A stretch of DNA of 41,593 bases from Bacteroides sp. (GCA_014802425.1 JAAVCH010000016.1:46163-87755), one strand, 5' to 3'. Positions 25,400 through 34,347 are shown, counted from the stretch's first letter. A program made the numbers and translations. The notes: a model not told the origin generated them from the letters alone.

Positions 25400-26735
25400 C
25401 AGCCGGCATTTTTCATGGTCAGCCTTCGCCACATGGATTATGCGTCTGCTGACCGGCGGCCTATTCGTATTCTCAGGGTTTACGAAAGGAATTGACCCTT
25501 GGGGAACGCTTTATAAATTCGAGGATTATATGGGGGCTATGGGACTGCCCGACTGGACCAACCTACTCCTCGTAGCCACTTTTCTCCTTTGCGCCTATGA
25601 GTTCTGCATCGGTGTTTTCCTCATTCTCGGATGCTTCCGGCGGTCAACGCCGTACTGCGCCGCCCTGCTGATGGGGGTGATGCTGCCACTCACCCTATGG
25701 ATTGCCCTAAAGGATCCGGTGGCCGACTGCGGCTGCTTTGGAGAAGCCTTTACCATCTCCAACTGGACGACTTTCTGGAAAAACGTGGTGCTCTGTCTGT
25801 TTATCGCATGGCTGATCGGCCATAACGCGCGCCTGCGCTGGATAATAAGGCCGCATCTCCAATGGATAGCCTTCATTGTATCGGCCGGATACATCACTGC
25901 GGTAGGATTAGCCGGATACGTCTACCAGCCTCTTATCGATTACCGTCCGTATCCCACAGGATCCCTTTTCATAGCTGCCGACAACGATGAAGCAGAGGAT
26001 GACGAGGAGGAAATCCACCTGGTCTATCAGCGTGACGGAGTGGAGAAAACCTTTTCCATTGACGATGAACTGCCGGATGAGGATTCAGGCTGGGAGTTCG
26101 TAAGACGCGACATCGGTGAACACAAGGAGGGAGATACTCCCGACCCCGACGCTCCGAATACAGCCGGCGACTTCCGCATATGGGATGAGGACGGTGAAGA
26201 CATCACAGAGGAGGTACTCACCGACCATGGACGCGAACTGCTTCTGCTGATGCCGGATATGGGCAACGTGTCGGTGGCCACTACATTCCAGATAAATTCC
26301 ATGAAGTCGTGGGCCGAAGACAATGACATATCCATGTGTGCGATTGTAGCCGGGACTCCGGAAGAAATAGCGTCCTGGAAAGATGTCTCACTTCCCGACT
26401 ATCCCATCTACACCGCAGAAGACACACAGATAAAAATGCTCGCACGGGGAAATCCGGCAGTGGTTTACATCGACAACGGCACAATCCGCTGGAAAACCAC
26501 ACTGCGTGCTCTCGGCACCAAGGATTTCCAAAGCCCCACATCATCAAACGACCCGATGCATTACGCCCGCGATAACCGGGCTCTTCTGATGAATGCCACT
26601 TATCTGTACTTCATCATACTTGCAGTGCTTGTCTTCCTGTCATTCGTGCCCGGAATAGGAAAATTCTTTTTCAGTACACTCAGAAAGGGAAATGTACAAG
26701 ACAGCCATACAGGCCGGGAAAATATTCAGTCGTGA
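25371..26735 (+). CDS. DoxX-family membrane protein, BT_3928 type
   Basis: A 454-residue protein. The N-terminal half has about four membrane segments with MRLLTGGLFVFSGFTKGIDPWG, CAYEFCIGVFLILG and a cysteine pair in DPVADCGCFGEAF, resembling DoxX and MauE-type quinone/thiol membrane proteins. The middle (about 200-280) is a very acidic soluble stretch, followed by a thioredoxin-like segment without a Cys-x-x-Cys pair (ELLLLMPDMGNVSVATTFQ, NPAVVYIDNGTIRWKTTLR), and a last membrane helix near 415-435. Role unknown; redox partner functions are a guess. Start ATG 25371 overlaps the DUF1599 gene; its end overlaps convergent rlmH by 10 bases. Confidence 0.85.
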   Translation: MPNTTPIISNSRHFSWSAFATWIMRLLTGGLFVFSGFTKGIDPWGTLYKFEDYMGAMGLPDWTNLLLVATFLLCAYEFCIGVFLILGCFRRSTPYCAALLMGVMLPLTLWIALKDPVADCGCFGEAFTISNWTTFWKNVVLCLFIAWLIGHNARLRWIIRPHLQWIAFIVSAGYITAVGLAGYVYQPLIDYRPYPTGSLFIAADNDEAEDDEEEIHLVYQRDGVEKTFSIDDELPDEDSGWEFVRRDIGEHKEGDTPDPDAPNTAGDFRIWDEDGEDITEEVLTDHGRELLLLMPDMGNVSVATTFQINSMKSWAEDNDISMCAIVAGTPEEIASWKDVSLPDYPIYTAEDTQIKMLARGNPAVVYIDNGTIRWKTTLRALGTKDFQSPTSSNDPMHYARDNRALLMNATYLYFIILAVLVFLSFVPGIGKFFFSTLRKGNVQDSHTGRENIQS

Positions 26736-27199
26736 TGATAGGGGAGTCCGTTAAGAATCGAGATACCCCGGTAGACCTGTTCGGTAAAGAACAAACGCAC
26801 CATTTCATGGTTGAAGGTCATCTTTGATAGGGAAACCATCGCGTCGCTCCTGTCGTAGATGCGGGTTGAAAATCCATACGGACCGCCTACGACAAAGACA
26901 GTCCGCTTGCGTCCGGAGCTCATGAGCTTCTCAAGAAGACCTGCAAATTCACGTGAAGTATATTCACGTCCACGCTCATCAAGCAGAATCACGTAATCGG
27001 AGTCCATAAGATTCTTAAGAATCAGATTGGCCTCCGATTCTTTTTGCTCACCCTCGCTGATTTTTCCGCCGCGATGCGGATCCGGAAGCTCCTGTATCCT
27101 GAAAGGCACATAGCGGGACAGGCGCTTTGTGTATTCGGCTATCCCATCCACGACATATTTGATTGTCGTTTTCCCTATTGTCAGAAGTAGTATATCCAT
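26726..27199 (-). CDS. rlmH: 23S rRNA pseudouridine-1915 N3-methyltransferase
   Basis: SPOUT-class methyltransferase that methylates pseudouridine 1915 in helix 69 of 23S rRNA. The 157 residues match the family throughout: MDILLLTIGKT, GEQKESEANLILKNL, YVILLDERGREYTSREFA, the SAM-binding knot VFVVGGPYGFS and SLSKMTFNHEMVRLFFTEQVYR with YHHD at the end. Monocistronic on the minus strand, its stop region overlapping the 3' end of the DoxX gene by 10 bases. Confidence 0.96.
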   Translation of the reverse strand: MDILLLTIGKTTIKYVVDGIAEYTKRLSRYVPFRIQELPDPHRGGKISEGEQKESEANLILKNLMDSDYVILLDERGREYTSREFAGLLEKLMSSGRKRTVFVVGGPYGFSTRIYDRSDAMVSLSKMTFNHEMVRLFFTEQVYRGISILNGLPYHHD

Positions 27200-27208
27200 A
27201 TTATTTAG

Positions 27209-27216
27209 TAATTTTG
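27209..27216 (+). promoter_or_regulatory. Probable -7 element for nadC
   Basis: TAATTTTG on the plus strand matches TAnnTTTG, 82 bases before the nadC ATG. No TTG is present at the usual 19-21-base distance (one lies 28 bases upstream), so confidence is limited. Confidence 0.45.
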
Positions 27217-27274
27217 CGCATTAATTCATATGCAGGCTTAAGGCCGTTCCGGCCATTTCCGCTGACCGGCTCTG

Positions 27275-27282
27275 CAAAGTTA
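27275..27282 (-). promoter_or_regulatory. Probable -7 element for rlmH
   Basis: TAACTTTG on the minus strand matches TAnnTTTG, 75 bases before the rlmH ATG. A TTTTG lies 23 bases upstream, slightly longer than the usual spacing. It points toward the nadC element at 27209-27216. Confidence 0.45.
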
Positions 27283-27298
27283 ACCATAATACTTCAAT

Positions 27299-28147
27299 AT
27301 GAAGACAAAAGACCAGCTTATTGAGAGTCTTCTCGACCTCGCATTCGCCGAAGACATAGGCGACGGCGACCACACCACACTTTCCACCATTCCCGCCGAC
27401 GCCAAAGGACGCAGCAGATTGATCATAAAGGAAGAAGGGGTGCTGTCAGGCACAGATATGGCCCTTAGGGTGATTCATAAGATCGATCCGGAGGTAAAGA
27501 CGGAAGTCTTCATCAAGGATGGCACGTACGTGCGCCCGGGAGACATCGTTTTCACTGCGGAAGGAAGCACACGCTCTCTTCTCATGGCCGAACGCACACT
27601 GCTCAACATAATGCAGCGCATGAGCGGAATCGCGACAATGACCGCAAAGTATCAGAAGCAGCTCGACGGACTCCACACCAAAGTGCTCGACACACGTAAG
27701 ACCACTCCTGGAATGAGAATCATGGAGAAAGAAGCCGTGGCATGTGGCGGCGGCACCAACCACCGCATCGGTCTCTTCGATATGATCCTCATCAAAGACA
27801 ACCATATCGATTTCGCAGGAGGAATAGAAAAGGCCATCGACCGAGCCAATGACTACTGCAAATCAACCGGCAAGGACCTCAAAATAGAAGTAGAGGTAAG
27901 AAGCCTCGACGACATACGTCGGGTGATGGCTCACGGGGGAGTGAACAGGATAATGTTCGATAATTTCACACCTGAACTTACCAAAGAGGCCGTGGAGCTC
28001 GTAGGAGGAAAATATGAGACAGAGTCTTCCGGAGGAATAACTATCGAGAACCTGCGTGCCTACGGAGAGGCCGGTGTGGATTTCATTTCCGTAGGTGCCC
28101 TTACGCATAGCGTCAAGGGACTTGACATGTCGTTCAAGGCTTTCTGA
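27299..28147 (+). CDS. nadC: Nicotinate-nucleotide pyrophosphorylase (carboxylating)
   Basis: De novo NAD synthesis: quinolinate + PRPP to nicotinate mononucleotide + CO2. The 282-residue protein has FAEDIGDGDHTTLSTIP near the N terminus, ERTLLNIMQRMSGIAT, the substrate-binding DTRKTTPGMRIMEKEAV, GGTNHRIGLFDMILIKDNHI and ESSGGITIENLRAYGEAGVD. Length and motif order are standard. Plus strand, followed closely by yraN. No nadA or nadB is visible in the window. Confidence 0.96.
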   Translation: MKTKDQLIESLLDLAFAEDIGDGDHTTLSTIPADAKGRSRLIIKEEGVLSGTDMALRVIHKIDPEVKTEVFIKDGTYVRPGDIVFTAEGSTRSLLMAERTLLNIMQRMSGIATMTAKYQKQLDGLHTKVLDTRKTTPGMRIMEKEAVACGGGTNHRIGLFDMILIKDNHIDFAGGIEKAIDRANDYCKSTGKDLKIEVEVRSLDDIRRVMAHGGVNRIMFDNFTPELTKEAVELVGGKYETESSGGITIENLRAYGEAGVDFISVGALTHSVKGLDMSFKAF

Positions 28148-28205
28148 CGCACTCAGAAATGCTTCCCCGCATAGAGCGACCTATCTAAATGATAAAGTCC
28201 CTACA

Positions 28206-28817
28206 GTGGCAAACATAAGAATTACTCCACATAACCTTGATATCTTTTCGGACTGGATTTCATCCTGTCCGGAAAGATTCCGGGAAAAACTCCAGGATAT
28301 CCTGAATTATCCTCCGGGAAGTCCGGATGGAGCCAAGGCATATAAATACTCCGATATGGGGTCGTGCGAAGAGGATATCCCCGGCTCAAGAGACACACAA
28401 CAGAAACAGGAGGCGGAAAAGGCCCATGAAAACAAACGCATCGCCGCGGCATGGGGAAAATATGCCGAAGCAATGGCCGCCCAGTACCTTCTGAAGCAAG
28501 GGCTGCCGTTGCGCGAGTGGGACTGGAGTCCGGGTCCGAATTCCAAAGGAGAAATCGACCTTATATCCCAGAAAGGCGACACGATAATATTCGTGGAAGT
28601 AAAGGCAAGATGCGGCAAGCACGATGATCCCTGGGAAGCCATCGATACGAAAAAAATACGCCGGCTGTGCCGAGGAGCCAATATCTATCTGCAACGTCAA
28701 AACGAATTCTTTAAATATCAGTTTGATGTTGCTCTTCTCACCGGCTCGTATGATGATTTTGTGTTTGAATACATAGAGGATGCGTTCCTATGTCCTCCCA
28801 CATCAAGAGGGCACTGA
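28206..28817 (+). CDS. YraN/UPF0102 nuclease-fold protein with N-terminal extension
   Basis: The C-terminal 125 residues or so match the YraN family: AAAWGKYAEAMAAQYLLKQG, NSKGEIDLISQKGD, IIFVEVKAR (the Asp...Glu-x-Lys site of restriction-endonuclease-like folds) and DTKKIRRLCRGANIYL. YraN is normally about 120 aa; here some 80 extra N-terminal residues precede it. Start options: GTG 28206 (listed; 203 aa), ATG 28356 (153 aa), or ATG 28095, which would overlap nadC by 53 bases and looks unlikely. The function of YraN is not settled; a DNA repair or recombination role is often suspected from the fold. Confidence 0.82.
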   Translation: MANIRITPHNLDIFSDWISSCPERFREKLQDILNYPPGSPDGAKAYKYSDMGSCEEDIPGSRDTQQKQEAEKAHENKRIAAAWGKYAEAMAAQYLLKQGLPLREWDWSPGPNSKGEIDLISQKGDTIIFVEVKARCGKHDDPWEAIDTKKIRRLCRGANIYLQRQNEFFKYQFDVALLTGSYDDFVFEYIEDAFLCPPTSRGH

Positions 28818-28874
28818 ATGATTCGACACCGTAACTCCTCATACCTCCTGCCATTTAGATTGGATGAAAAAGTC

Positions 28875-28916
28875 GGATGGCGACAGCCTTCACAGGTTGT
28901 CGCCATCCTAAGTTTT
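28875..28916. terminator. Bidirectional terminator after yraN
   Basis: Stem GGATGGCGACA (28875-28885) with TGTCGCCATCC (28898-28908), followed by TTTT on the plus strand; on the minus strand the stem is followed by GACTTTTTC. It can serve yraN and also back up the terminator at 28994-29031. Confidence 0.7.
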
Positions 28917-28993
28917 CCATAATACTTTTTCAAACTAACCTAACATCATGAAACGATTTATCTTTCTTTCGATATTATAACATCCTCCGTAAT

Positions 28994-29031
28994 AAAAAAG
29001 TTTGGTCCCCGACTAAAAATCGGGGACCAAA
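28994..29031 (-). terminator. Terminator of the SLC45-like transporter gene
   Basis: Perfect 12-bp stem (29020-29031 with 29001-29012, TTTGGTCCCCGA and its complement), 7-nt loop, then T6 on the minus strand (28994-28999). It lies 60 bases beyond the transporter stop. Confidence 0.85.
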
Positions 29032-29090
29032 TAGTAAATTATTATCGCATCCGGTAGTATTACCGAGAGAGACTCATACAGCTCAGAAGA

Positions 29091-30935
29091 TTACAAAGTC
29101 TCGGAAATTTCGGGAGTCTCCTGTACCTTCATTGTGTCGTCTTCCTTCTTTCCCTCCTTGATGAAGGATACGCAAACGGCACCGATGGCAATTGCGATAC
29201 CCGCCACAATCATCATCTTATATTCAGGCGCCACCATACCCGGAGTGGACATCATCGAAAGAATCCATCCGCCGGCAAGCGCGGCAATGATCTGCGGAAC
29301 GCATATAGTGCAATTGAAGAGACCGAGGTACGCTCCGATATTGCCTCCCTTAAGAGAGTTGGTAAGGATTGTGAACGGCCATGCAAGCATAGCGGCCCAT
29401 GCACAACCTATAAGGACGAAGCTTATGAAGAGCATGTAGGGATTGGAGAAAATACCGAGAGTCACAAATCCGGCTGCGCCAAGAAGAAGCGACAGGGAGT
29501 AGGAGAACTTACGGCTGCCGATACGCGGAAGCACCACTGCCCAAAGCACGCTGCCGAGAGCCTGTACGGCATAGAGAAGACCGACCCAGTTGCCGGCATC
29601 GTTATATTCCGGCGAGGAAGCGTTAAGCACGGTCTTCGAAGTATAGCTCATCTTTGAGGCATCACTGATTTCATAGGACTTGGCATCCTCGATAACAGTC
29701 TTGCCCTGTGCGTTCTTTGTCACTATTGAAGCAACCGTTAGAACAGCGGACCCCTGCATACGGGAAAGATAATCCGACACCTTGACATTCGTAGGATTCT
29801 CCACCTCCACACCGTCCACGCTAAGGGAGGTGATACCGGAAACGGGAGTGCCGAACTTGACCTTAGCCTCACCCTTATCATTCAGGGTAATCTCGTTGTC
29901 AGCCACAATAGTGTCATTGCCGTTGATCACGACTGTAGATGCGGGATAGAAGCTGCCGTTAGCCTCAACGCCCTGAGCCATGGCTACACCGTGGCTTACT
30001 ACCATGACGTCCTTGAAATCGCCATTGGAGATAAGGAGATTCTTGCCGTCGTAGGAAGTTCCGTCGTAGGATATGCCAGTCACACTCTCGACAGTAGGTG
30101 TCTTAAAGGCTTTGAGGGCCACGGTATTGGTGGCATATGTCCAAAGGAAAAGGAATGCAAACCAGCAGAAGAACTGCACGATACCTACAGTCCAGAAAGT
30201 AGAGGGAGCCTTGACCAGAAGCTTGAAAAGGTTGGTGTTGGCCTTTTCCTTAGTAGTGTCAGTACCGCCATTATATTCGGCATATTCCTTCGGGGGCCAT
30301 TCCTTAATCTTTACGAGTGAATAAACGACGCAGATAAGAAGAATGGCAGCGCCAAGATAGAACGACCAGATTACTGTCTGAGGTACGACTCCGGAAGGAG
30401 CCGTATTCATCAGGCCGATCCATCCGAGTATAAGCGGGAATATGTAACCCACCACCGAGCCGGCATTGCAAAGGAATGACTGGATGCTGTAGGCAAGCCC
30501 CTTCTGCTTTTCGTTGACCATATCGCCGACAAGCATCTTGAAGGGCTGCATTGCCATGTTGATTGACGTGTCAAGCAACATGAGGGCTATGAGTCCGAAA
30601 ATAATGGCGCTCTGAACCGTGAAATGGAAGCTGCCGGCATTAGGCAAAAGACACATCACGATCACAGCGATTGTAGCTCCGAAAATCAGATACGGCAGAC
30701 GGCGTCCGAAGCGGTTCCACGTACGGTCGGAGAACATTCCGACAAGCGGCTGCACGATAAGGCCCATCAGAGGAGGAAGAATCCAGAAATAAGACAAATC
30801 GTGCGGATCAGCACCGATAGTGGTGAAAATTCGTGATACATTCGCGCTCTGAAGCGCATAGGCTATCTGCACCCCGAAGAATCCAAAGCTTAGATTCCAC
30901 AGTTTCCAGAAGCCCAAATCCGGTTTAGTTTTCAT
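29091..30935 (-). CDS. SLC45-like MFS transporter with a large extracytoplasmic insert
   Basis: A 614-residue major facilitator resembling bacterial SLC45/GPH-like sugar transporters: LWNLSFGFFGVQIAYALQ at the start, GMFSDRTWNRFGRRLPYLIFG (loop 2-3, residues about 67-87), LDTSINMAMQPFKMLVGDMV and a second loop with VVLPRIGSRKFSYS. The usual length is about 430-470 aa; the excess is a hydrophilic, beta-rich insert at about residues 275-448 between membrane segments 7 and 8, predicted outside the cytoplasm. A glucoside such as sucrose or maltose is the family's typical substrate, but none can be named here. Start ATG 30935, 37 bases after nfo on the same strand. Confidence 0.87.
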   Translation of the reverse strand: MKTKPDLGFWKLWNLSFGFFGVQIAYALQSANVSRIFTTIGADPHDLSYFWILPPLMGLIVQPLVGMFSDRTWNRFGRRLPYLIFGATIAVIVMCLLPNAGSFHFTVQSAIIFGLIALMLLDTSINMAMQPFKMLVGDMVNEKQKGLAYSIQSFLCNAGSVVGYIFPLILGWIGLMNTAPSGVVPQTVIWSFYLGAAILLICVVYSLVKIKEWPPKEYAEYNGGTDTTKEKANTNLFKLLVKAPSTFWTVGIVQFFCWFAFLFLWTYATNTVALKAFKTPTVESVTGISYDGTSYDGKNLLISNGDFKDVMVVSHGVAMAQGVEANGSFYPASTVVINGNDTIVADNEITLNDKGEAKVKFGTPVSGITSLSVDGVEVENPTNVKVSDYLSRMQGSAVLTVASIVTKNAQGKTVIEDAKSYEISDASKMSYTSKTVLNASSPEYNDAGNWVGLLYAVQALGSVLWAVVLPRIGSRKFSYSLSLLLGAAGFVTLGIFSNPYMLFISFVLIGCAWAAMLAWPFTILTNSLKGGNIGAYLGLFNCTICVPQIIAALAGGWILSMMSTPGMVAPEYKMMIVAGIAIAIGAVCVSFIKEGKKEDDTMKVQETPEISETL

Positions 30936-30972
30936 AGGGTATTGGTTTTAATTGACATTCCTCTTTCATGGA

Positions 30973-31818
30973 TCAGCTCCGTACCTGCGAATAGAGCCAT
31001 TTTATTTCCTCGGGCCAGATAGCCTCGTCGGGTGTCTCAAGAATCAACGGCATATTGTCGAAGCGGGGATCATTTACCAGACGCCTGAAGAAATCCTCTC
31101 CGAGGGTGCCATGTCCGATTGATTCATGCCGGTCGATACGCGATCCCATCTCCCGTTTGTCGTCATTCAGATGCAGGGCACGCAGATAGTGGGCGCCGAT
31201 GATTTCATCAAACTGTCTCCATGTTTCCTGATAACCCTCTTCCGAACGAAGGTCATAACCTGCCGAATACGTATGGCACGTATCGACACAGACACCTACA
31301 CGCGACCTATCTTCGACTTTATCAATTATATGTGCCACATGTGCGAAGTCAAAACCAAGATTAGAGCCCTGACCGGCTGTGGTCTCTATGACCGCAGTAA
31401 CACCGGAAGTCTTATCAAGCGTCATGTTTATGGACTCCGCTATAAGGTCAAGACACTCCTCCTCGCTTATTTCATTAAGATGACTGCCCGGATGAAAATT
31501 AAGAAGCTTAAGGCCCAAAAGCTCGCATCTCTGAAATTCCTCCAGAAACGCCTTACGCGACATGGCAAGCTTTTTCTTATCCGGACTTCCGAGGTTGATC
31601 AGAAAACTGTCATGAGGCAAAATGACATCGGCAGAGAACCCGAAGTCCTCACAATGACGTCGGAAACGCTCAGCCTCTTCTTCGGGAATCGGCTTGGTAA
31701 CCCATCTTGAGGCATTTCCCGTAAAGAGAGCGAATGCCTTTGCGCCTATGGCGTGCGCTTTGAGCGGAGCATTCGACACTCCGCCCTCTATGCTGACGTG
31801 AGCTCCTATATATTTCAT
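30973..31818 (-). CDS. nfo: Endonuclease IV (AP endonuclease)
   Basis: Zinc-dependent AP endonuclease for base excision repair. From the ATG at 31818 (MKYIGAHVSIEGGVSNAP, 281 aa, normal length) the family metal-binding motifs are visible: LNFHPGSHLN, VIETTAGQGSNLG, GVCVDTCHTYSAGYD, HLNDDKREMGSRIDRHESIGHG and LILETPDE. An in-frame ATG at 31875 would add 19 unconserved residues and lies within the -7 box of a promoter, so it is rejected. It may be co-transcribed with the downstream transporter. Confidence 0.95.
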   Translation of the reverse strand: MKYIGAHVSIEGGVSNAPLKAHAIGAKAFALFTGNASRWVTKPIPEEEAERFRRHCEDFGFSADVILPHDSFLINLGSPDKKKLAMSRKAFLEEFQRCELLGLKLLNFHPGSHLNEISEEECLDLIAESINMTLDKTSGVTAVIETTAGQGSNLGFDFAHVAHIIDKVEDRSRVGVCVDTCHTYSAGYDLRSEEGYQETWRQFDEIIGAHYLRALHLNDDKREMGSRIDRHESIGHGTLGEDFFRRLVNDPRFDNMPLILETPDEAIWPEEIKWLYSQVRS

Positions 31819-31872
31819 GTAAAGAATCGCTTTAGTAAGATAATTCCTGCAATGCAGTGGGGCATATCCATA

Positions 31873-31903
31873 CAAAATTATAAAATAAACTTAATCCCAC
31901 CAA
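31873..31903 (-). promoter_or_regulatory. Promoter of nfo
   Basis: On the minus strand: TTG (31901-31903), 20 bases, TAATTTTG (31873-31880), a good match to the Bacteroidota consensus. Transcription would begin about 50 bases before the nfo ATG, excluding the longer reading of nfo. Confidence 0.65.
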
Positions 31904-31950
31904 CTCAATGTCATGATTTAGTGGGGGAGAAGTCGCTAAACAAAGGCCAT

Positions 31951-31968
31951 ATATGTTGTAGAACATAT
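31951..31968. repeat. ATATGTT-GTAG-AACATAT dyad between radA and nfo
   Basis: A 7-bp inverted repeat with a 4-nt spacer, the same core as the palindrome at 5365-5400 and half of it at 8378-8390. It lies 12 bases past the radA stop and about 50 bases upstream of the nfo -33. It could be an operator of nfo or a weak hairpin after radA; no T-run follows. Confidence 0.5.
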
Positions 31969-31979
31969 TTTCCTTCGGT

Positions 31980-33344
31980 CTATTCGAAGAGTTTACGAAA
32001 ACACTCTTCAACCTTTCCTACCTCGACAACCTCTATTTTAAAGTTTTCCTTCACACCCTTAAGATTCCCCTTCGGAATGAAAATCCTGGTAAACCCAAGT
32101 TTCTCGGCTTCGGCGACACGCTGGTCAATCCTGGTGACCGTACGTATCTCTCCGGATAATCCGACTTCTCCCACAAAGGCCGTGGTCCGGGGTATGGAGA
32201 TATCGAAATTACTTGACATCACAGCTGTGACCACAGCCATGTCCATGGCCGGATCCGAAATCTTCAGTCCGCCCGCCACATTCAGAAAAACGTCTTTCTG
32301 AGAGAGCCGGAATCTTGCGCGCTTTTCAAGCACAGCCAGAAGCATGTTAAGACGCCGTTGGTCAAAACCCGTAACACTGCGTTGGGGTGTACCGTAAGCA
32401 GCACTTGACACAAGGGCCTGTATCTCCACAAGGAACGGCCGGACACCCTCAGTGGTCACACCGATTGTGATGCCGCTCATCTCTTCATCGCGATTTTCCG
32501 AAAGAAGCATCTCGGAAGGATTCGTCACCTCCTTAAGGCCGCGCTCCACCATCTCATAGATACCGATTTCATTGGTGGATCCAAAACGGTTCTTGATTAC
32601 ACGCAGTATCCGATAGAGATATTGCCTGTCTCCTTCAAACTGAAGCACGGTGTCGACGATATGTTCCAGCACTTTGGGACCCGCTATGGCCCCGTCCTTG
32701 TTGATATGTCCCACAAGTATTACGGGAACCCCCGACTCCTTGGCATAACGCAGCAGCGCCGCCGCACATTCTCGCACTTGACTGACGCTACCGGCCGCGG
32801 ATTCTATCTCCGAAGACGCGATAGTCTGAATGGAATCCACTACAAGCAATTGGGGATTCACATTATCTATCTGAGTAAAGATGCCTTCAATGGAGGTTTC
32901 ACATAATATGAATGTATTGTCGGCCACTTTACCGAGCCGATCGGCACGGAGTTTGAGCTGAGTGGCGCTCTCTTCACCGGAGACATAGAGAATCGTCTTA
33001 TTGCGTATCGACAATATATTCTGCAGCAGCAAGGTGGATTTACCTATGCCCGGCTCTCCACCTATCAGGGTAAGACTCCCGGCCACCAGACCTCCGCCAA
33101 GTACCCTGTTTAGCTCTTTCGACGGCATGGACACACGAGGCTCTTCGAGACTCTCGATTTCCGATAGCCTGACAGGACGGGACCTCGAAACAAGCCCCTT
33201 CTTATTCCCTTTAGTCGCGACTTTTGATACCTTCTCTTCAACAAACGTATTCCATGCACCGCACCCGGGACACTTACCCATCCACTTTGGAGATTCGTGT
33301 CCGCACTCGCTGCAGAAATACACAGTCTTTGTCTTTACTGCCAT
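31980..33344 (-). CDS. radA: DNA repair protein RadA (Sms)
   Basis: RecA-like ATPase/helicase that helps branch migration in recombination. It has the N-terminal zinc finger (Cys11, Cys14, Cys25, Cys28 in CSECGHESPKWMGKCPGC), Walker A GGEPGIGKST, the RadA-specific KNRFG motif (IKNRFGSTNEIGIYEM) and the C-terminal Lon-like domain (DPAMDMAVVTAVMSS, FVGEVGLSGEIR). From the ATG at 33344 it is 454 aa, the normal length; an ATG four codons earlier is an alternative. It follows the SpoU-type methyltransferase by 57 bases on the same strand. Confidence 0.96.
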   Translation of the reverse strand: MAVKTKTVYFCSECGHESPKWMGKCPGCGAWNTFVEEKVSKVATKGNKKGLVSRSRPVRLSEIESLEEPRVSMPSKELNRVLGGGLVAGSLTLIGGEPGIGKSTLLLQNILSIRNKTILYVSGEESATQLKLRADRLGKVADNTFILCETSIEGIFTQIDNVNPQLLVVDSIQTIASSEIESAAGSVSQVRECAAALLRYAKESGVPVILVGHINKDGAIAGPKVLEHIVDTVLQFEGDRQYLYRILRVIKNRFGSTNEIGIYEMVERGLKEVTNPSEMLLSENRDEEMSGITIGVTTEGVRPFLVEIQALVSSAAYGTPQRSVTGFDQRRLNMLLAVLEKRARFRLSQKDVFLNVAGGLKISDPAMDMAVVTAVMSSNFDISIPRTTAFVGEVGLSGEIRTVTRIDQRVAEAEKLGFTRIFIPKGNLKGVKENFKIEVVEVGKVEECFRKLFE

Positions 33345-33401
33345 CTGTAACGTCATTTATTTAATTAATTCGCCGCACTTTAAGCCCATATTTCATGCGA
33401 G

Positions 33402-34220
33402 TCACTTCCGAAATTGAGAAAGCGTGATAGCAGTGGCAATGGCCACATTCAATGATTCCGGATGATGCCCCGAATCATATGGAGGAATAGTCAATCCCAA
33501 TGAGATTCTTTCCCTGACAGGGCGAGACAGTCCTTTCCCCTCATTTCCCATCGCTATGAAGGCCGTTTCCGGTAGGGGAGTGGCATAAATACTTTCCCCC
33601 TCAAGAAGCAGGCCGACAACCGGAATGTCAGGATTATCATCGATAAGCCTGCAAAGGTCGGTATACACCACTTCCACAGCTCCAAGTGAGCCCATGGTGG
33701 ATTGAATGGTCTTTGGATTATACAGATCAACTGTGTCGGTGGAAGCAAATATACGCCGTATTCCGAACCAATGGCATGTACGGATGATGGTTCCCATATT
33801 TCCGGGGTCCTGTACTCCGTCAAGGATAAGATAGAGTTCCGGAGGCAGACACCGTAAATCTCTCTTTCCTTCATCCTGCATGCGGAACACACCGATCACC
33901 TCAGAGGGGGTCGAAAGTGACGTCAGCTTTTTCATTTCAGAATCCGTCACACTCGCAATCAATGGTGTCGTCTGCCTAAGGGAAGGCTCGGCCAGCTCAA
34001 TGCATCCCGCAATGGCATCCGACTGGACGACCAGCTCGTCAGGATTGGACATGACAAGCATTTCGAGCGGATACTGGCTTCCATACCTCAATAAATCCTC
34101 CACTCCCTTACGGCCTTCTACAGTAAAAAGGCCATATCTGGTGCGCATCTTCTTCTGCGAGAGCGAAGCCACAAGCTGACTTTTGACCTTTGAGAGAGGG
34201 TTGATTTCGGATAGCTGCAT
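33402..34220 (-). CDS. SpoU/TrmH-family RNA 2'-O-methyltransferase
   Basis: A 272-residue SPOUT methyltransferase that methylates a ribose in rRNA or tRNA. The three family motifs are present: DGVQDPGNMGTIIRTCHWFG, FIAMGNEGKGLS and the knot LNVAIATAITLSQF. The N-terminal part (RYGLFTVEGRKGVEDLL) is the substrate-binding domain of this group. I placed the start at ATG 34220 (MQLSEINPLSK); the frame stays open upstream to 34514, but that region overlaps the divergent TPR gene and is not conserved. The exact target is not predictable. Confidence 0.92.
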   Translation of the reverse strand: MQLSEINPLSKVKSQLVASLSQKKMRTRYGLFTVEGRKGVEDLLRYGSQYPLEMLVMSNPDELVVQSDAIAGCIELAEPSLRQTTPLIASVTDSEMKKLTSLSTPSEVIGVFRMQDEGKRDLRCLPPELYLILDGVQDPGNMGTIIRTCHWFGIRRIFASTDTVDLYNPKTIQSTMGSLGAVEVVYTDLCRLIDDNPDIPVVGLLLEGESIYATPLPETAFIAMGNEGKGLSRPVRERISLGLTIPPYDSGHHPESLNVAIATAITLSQFRK

Positions 34221-34347
34221 ATGAATCTGGATTGAAATCGGATTATCATGGGCATACAGCAGGCAGTTCCCGCCTGCCGACTGAAATAAAAACGCCGAAT
34301 AAACGTTTTTATTAGAATAAATAAGAATTTTCTTGCCCCTGACAACA

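Noticed and set aside
31819..31875. Longer form of endonuclease IV starting at 31875
   Set aside because: The extra sequence lies in the nfo promoter region and is not conserved; MKYIGAHVSIEGG at 31818 is the typical start.
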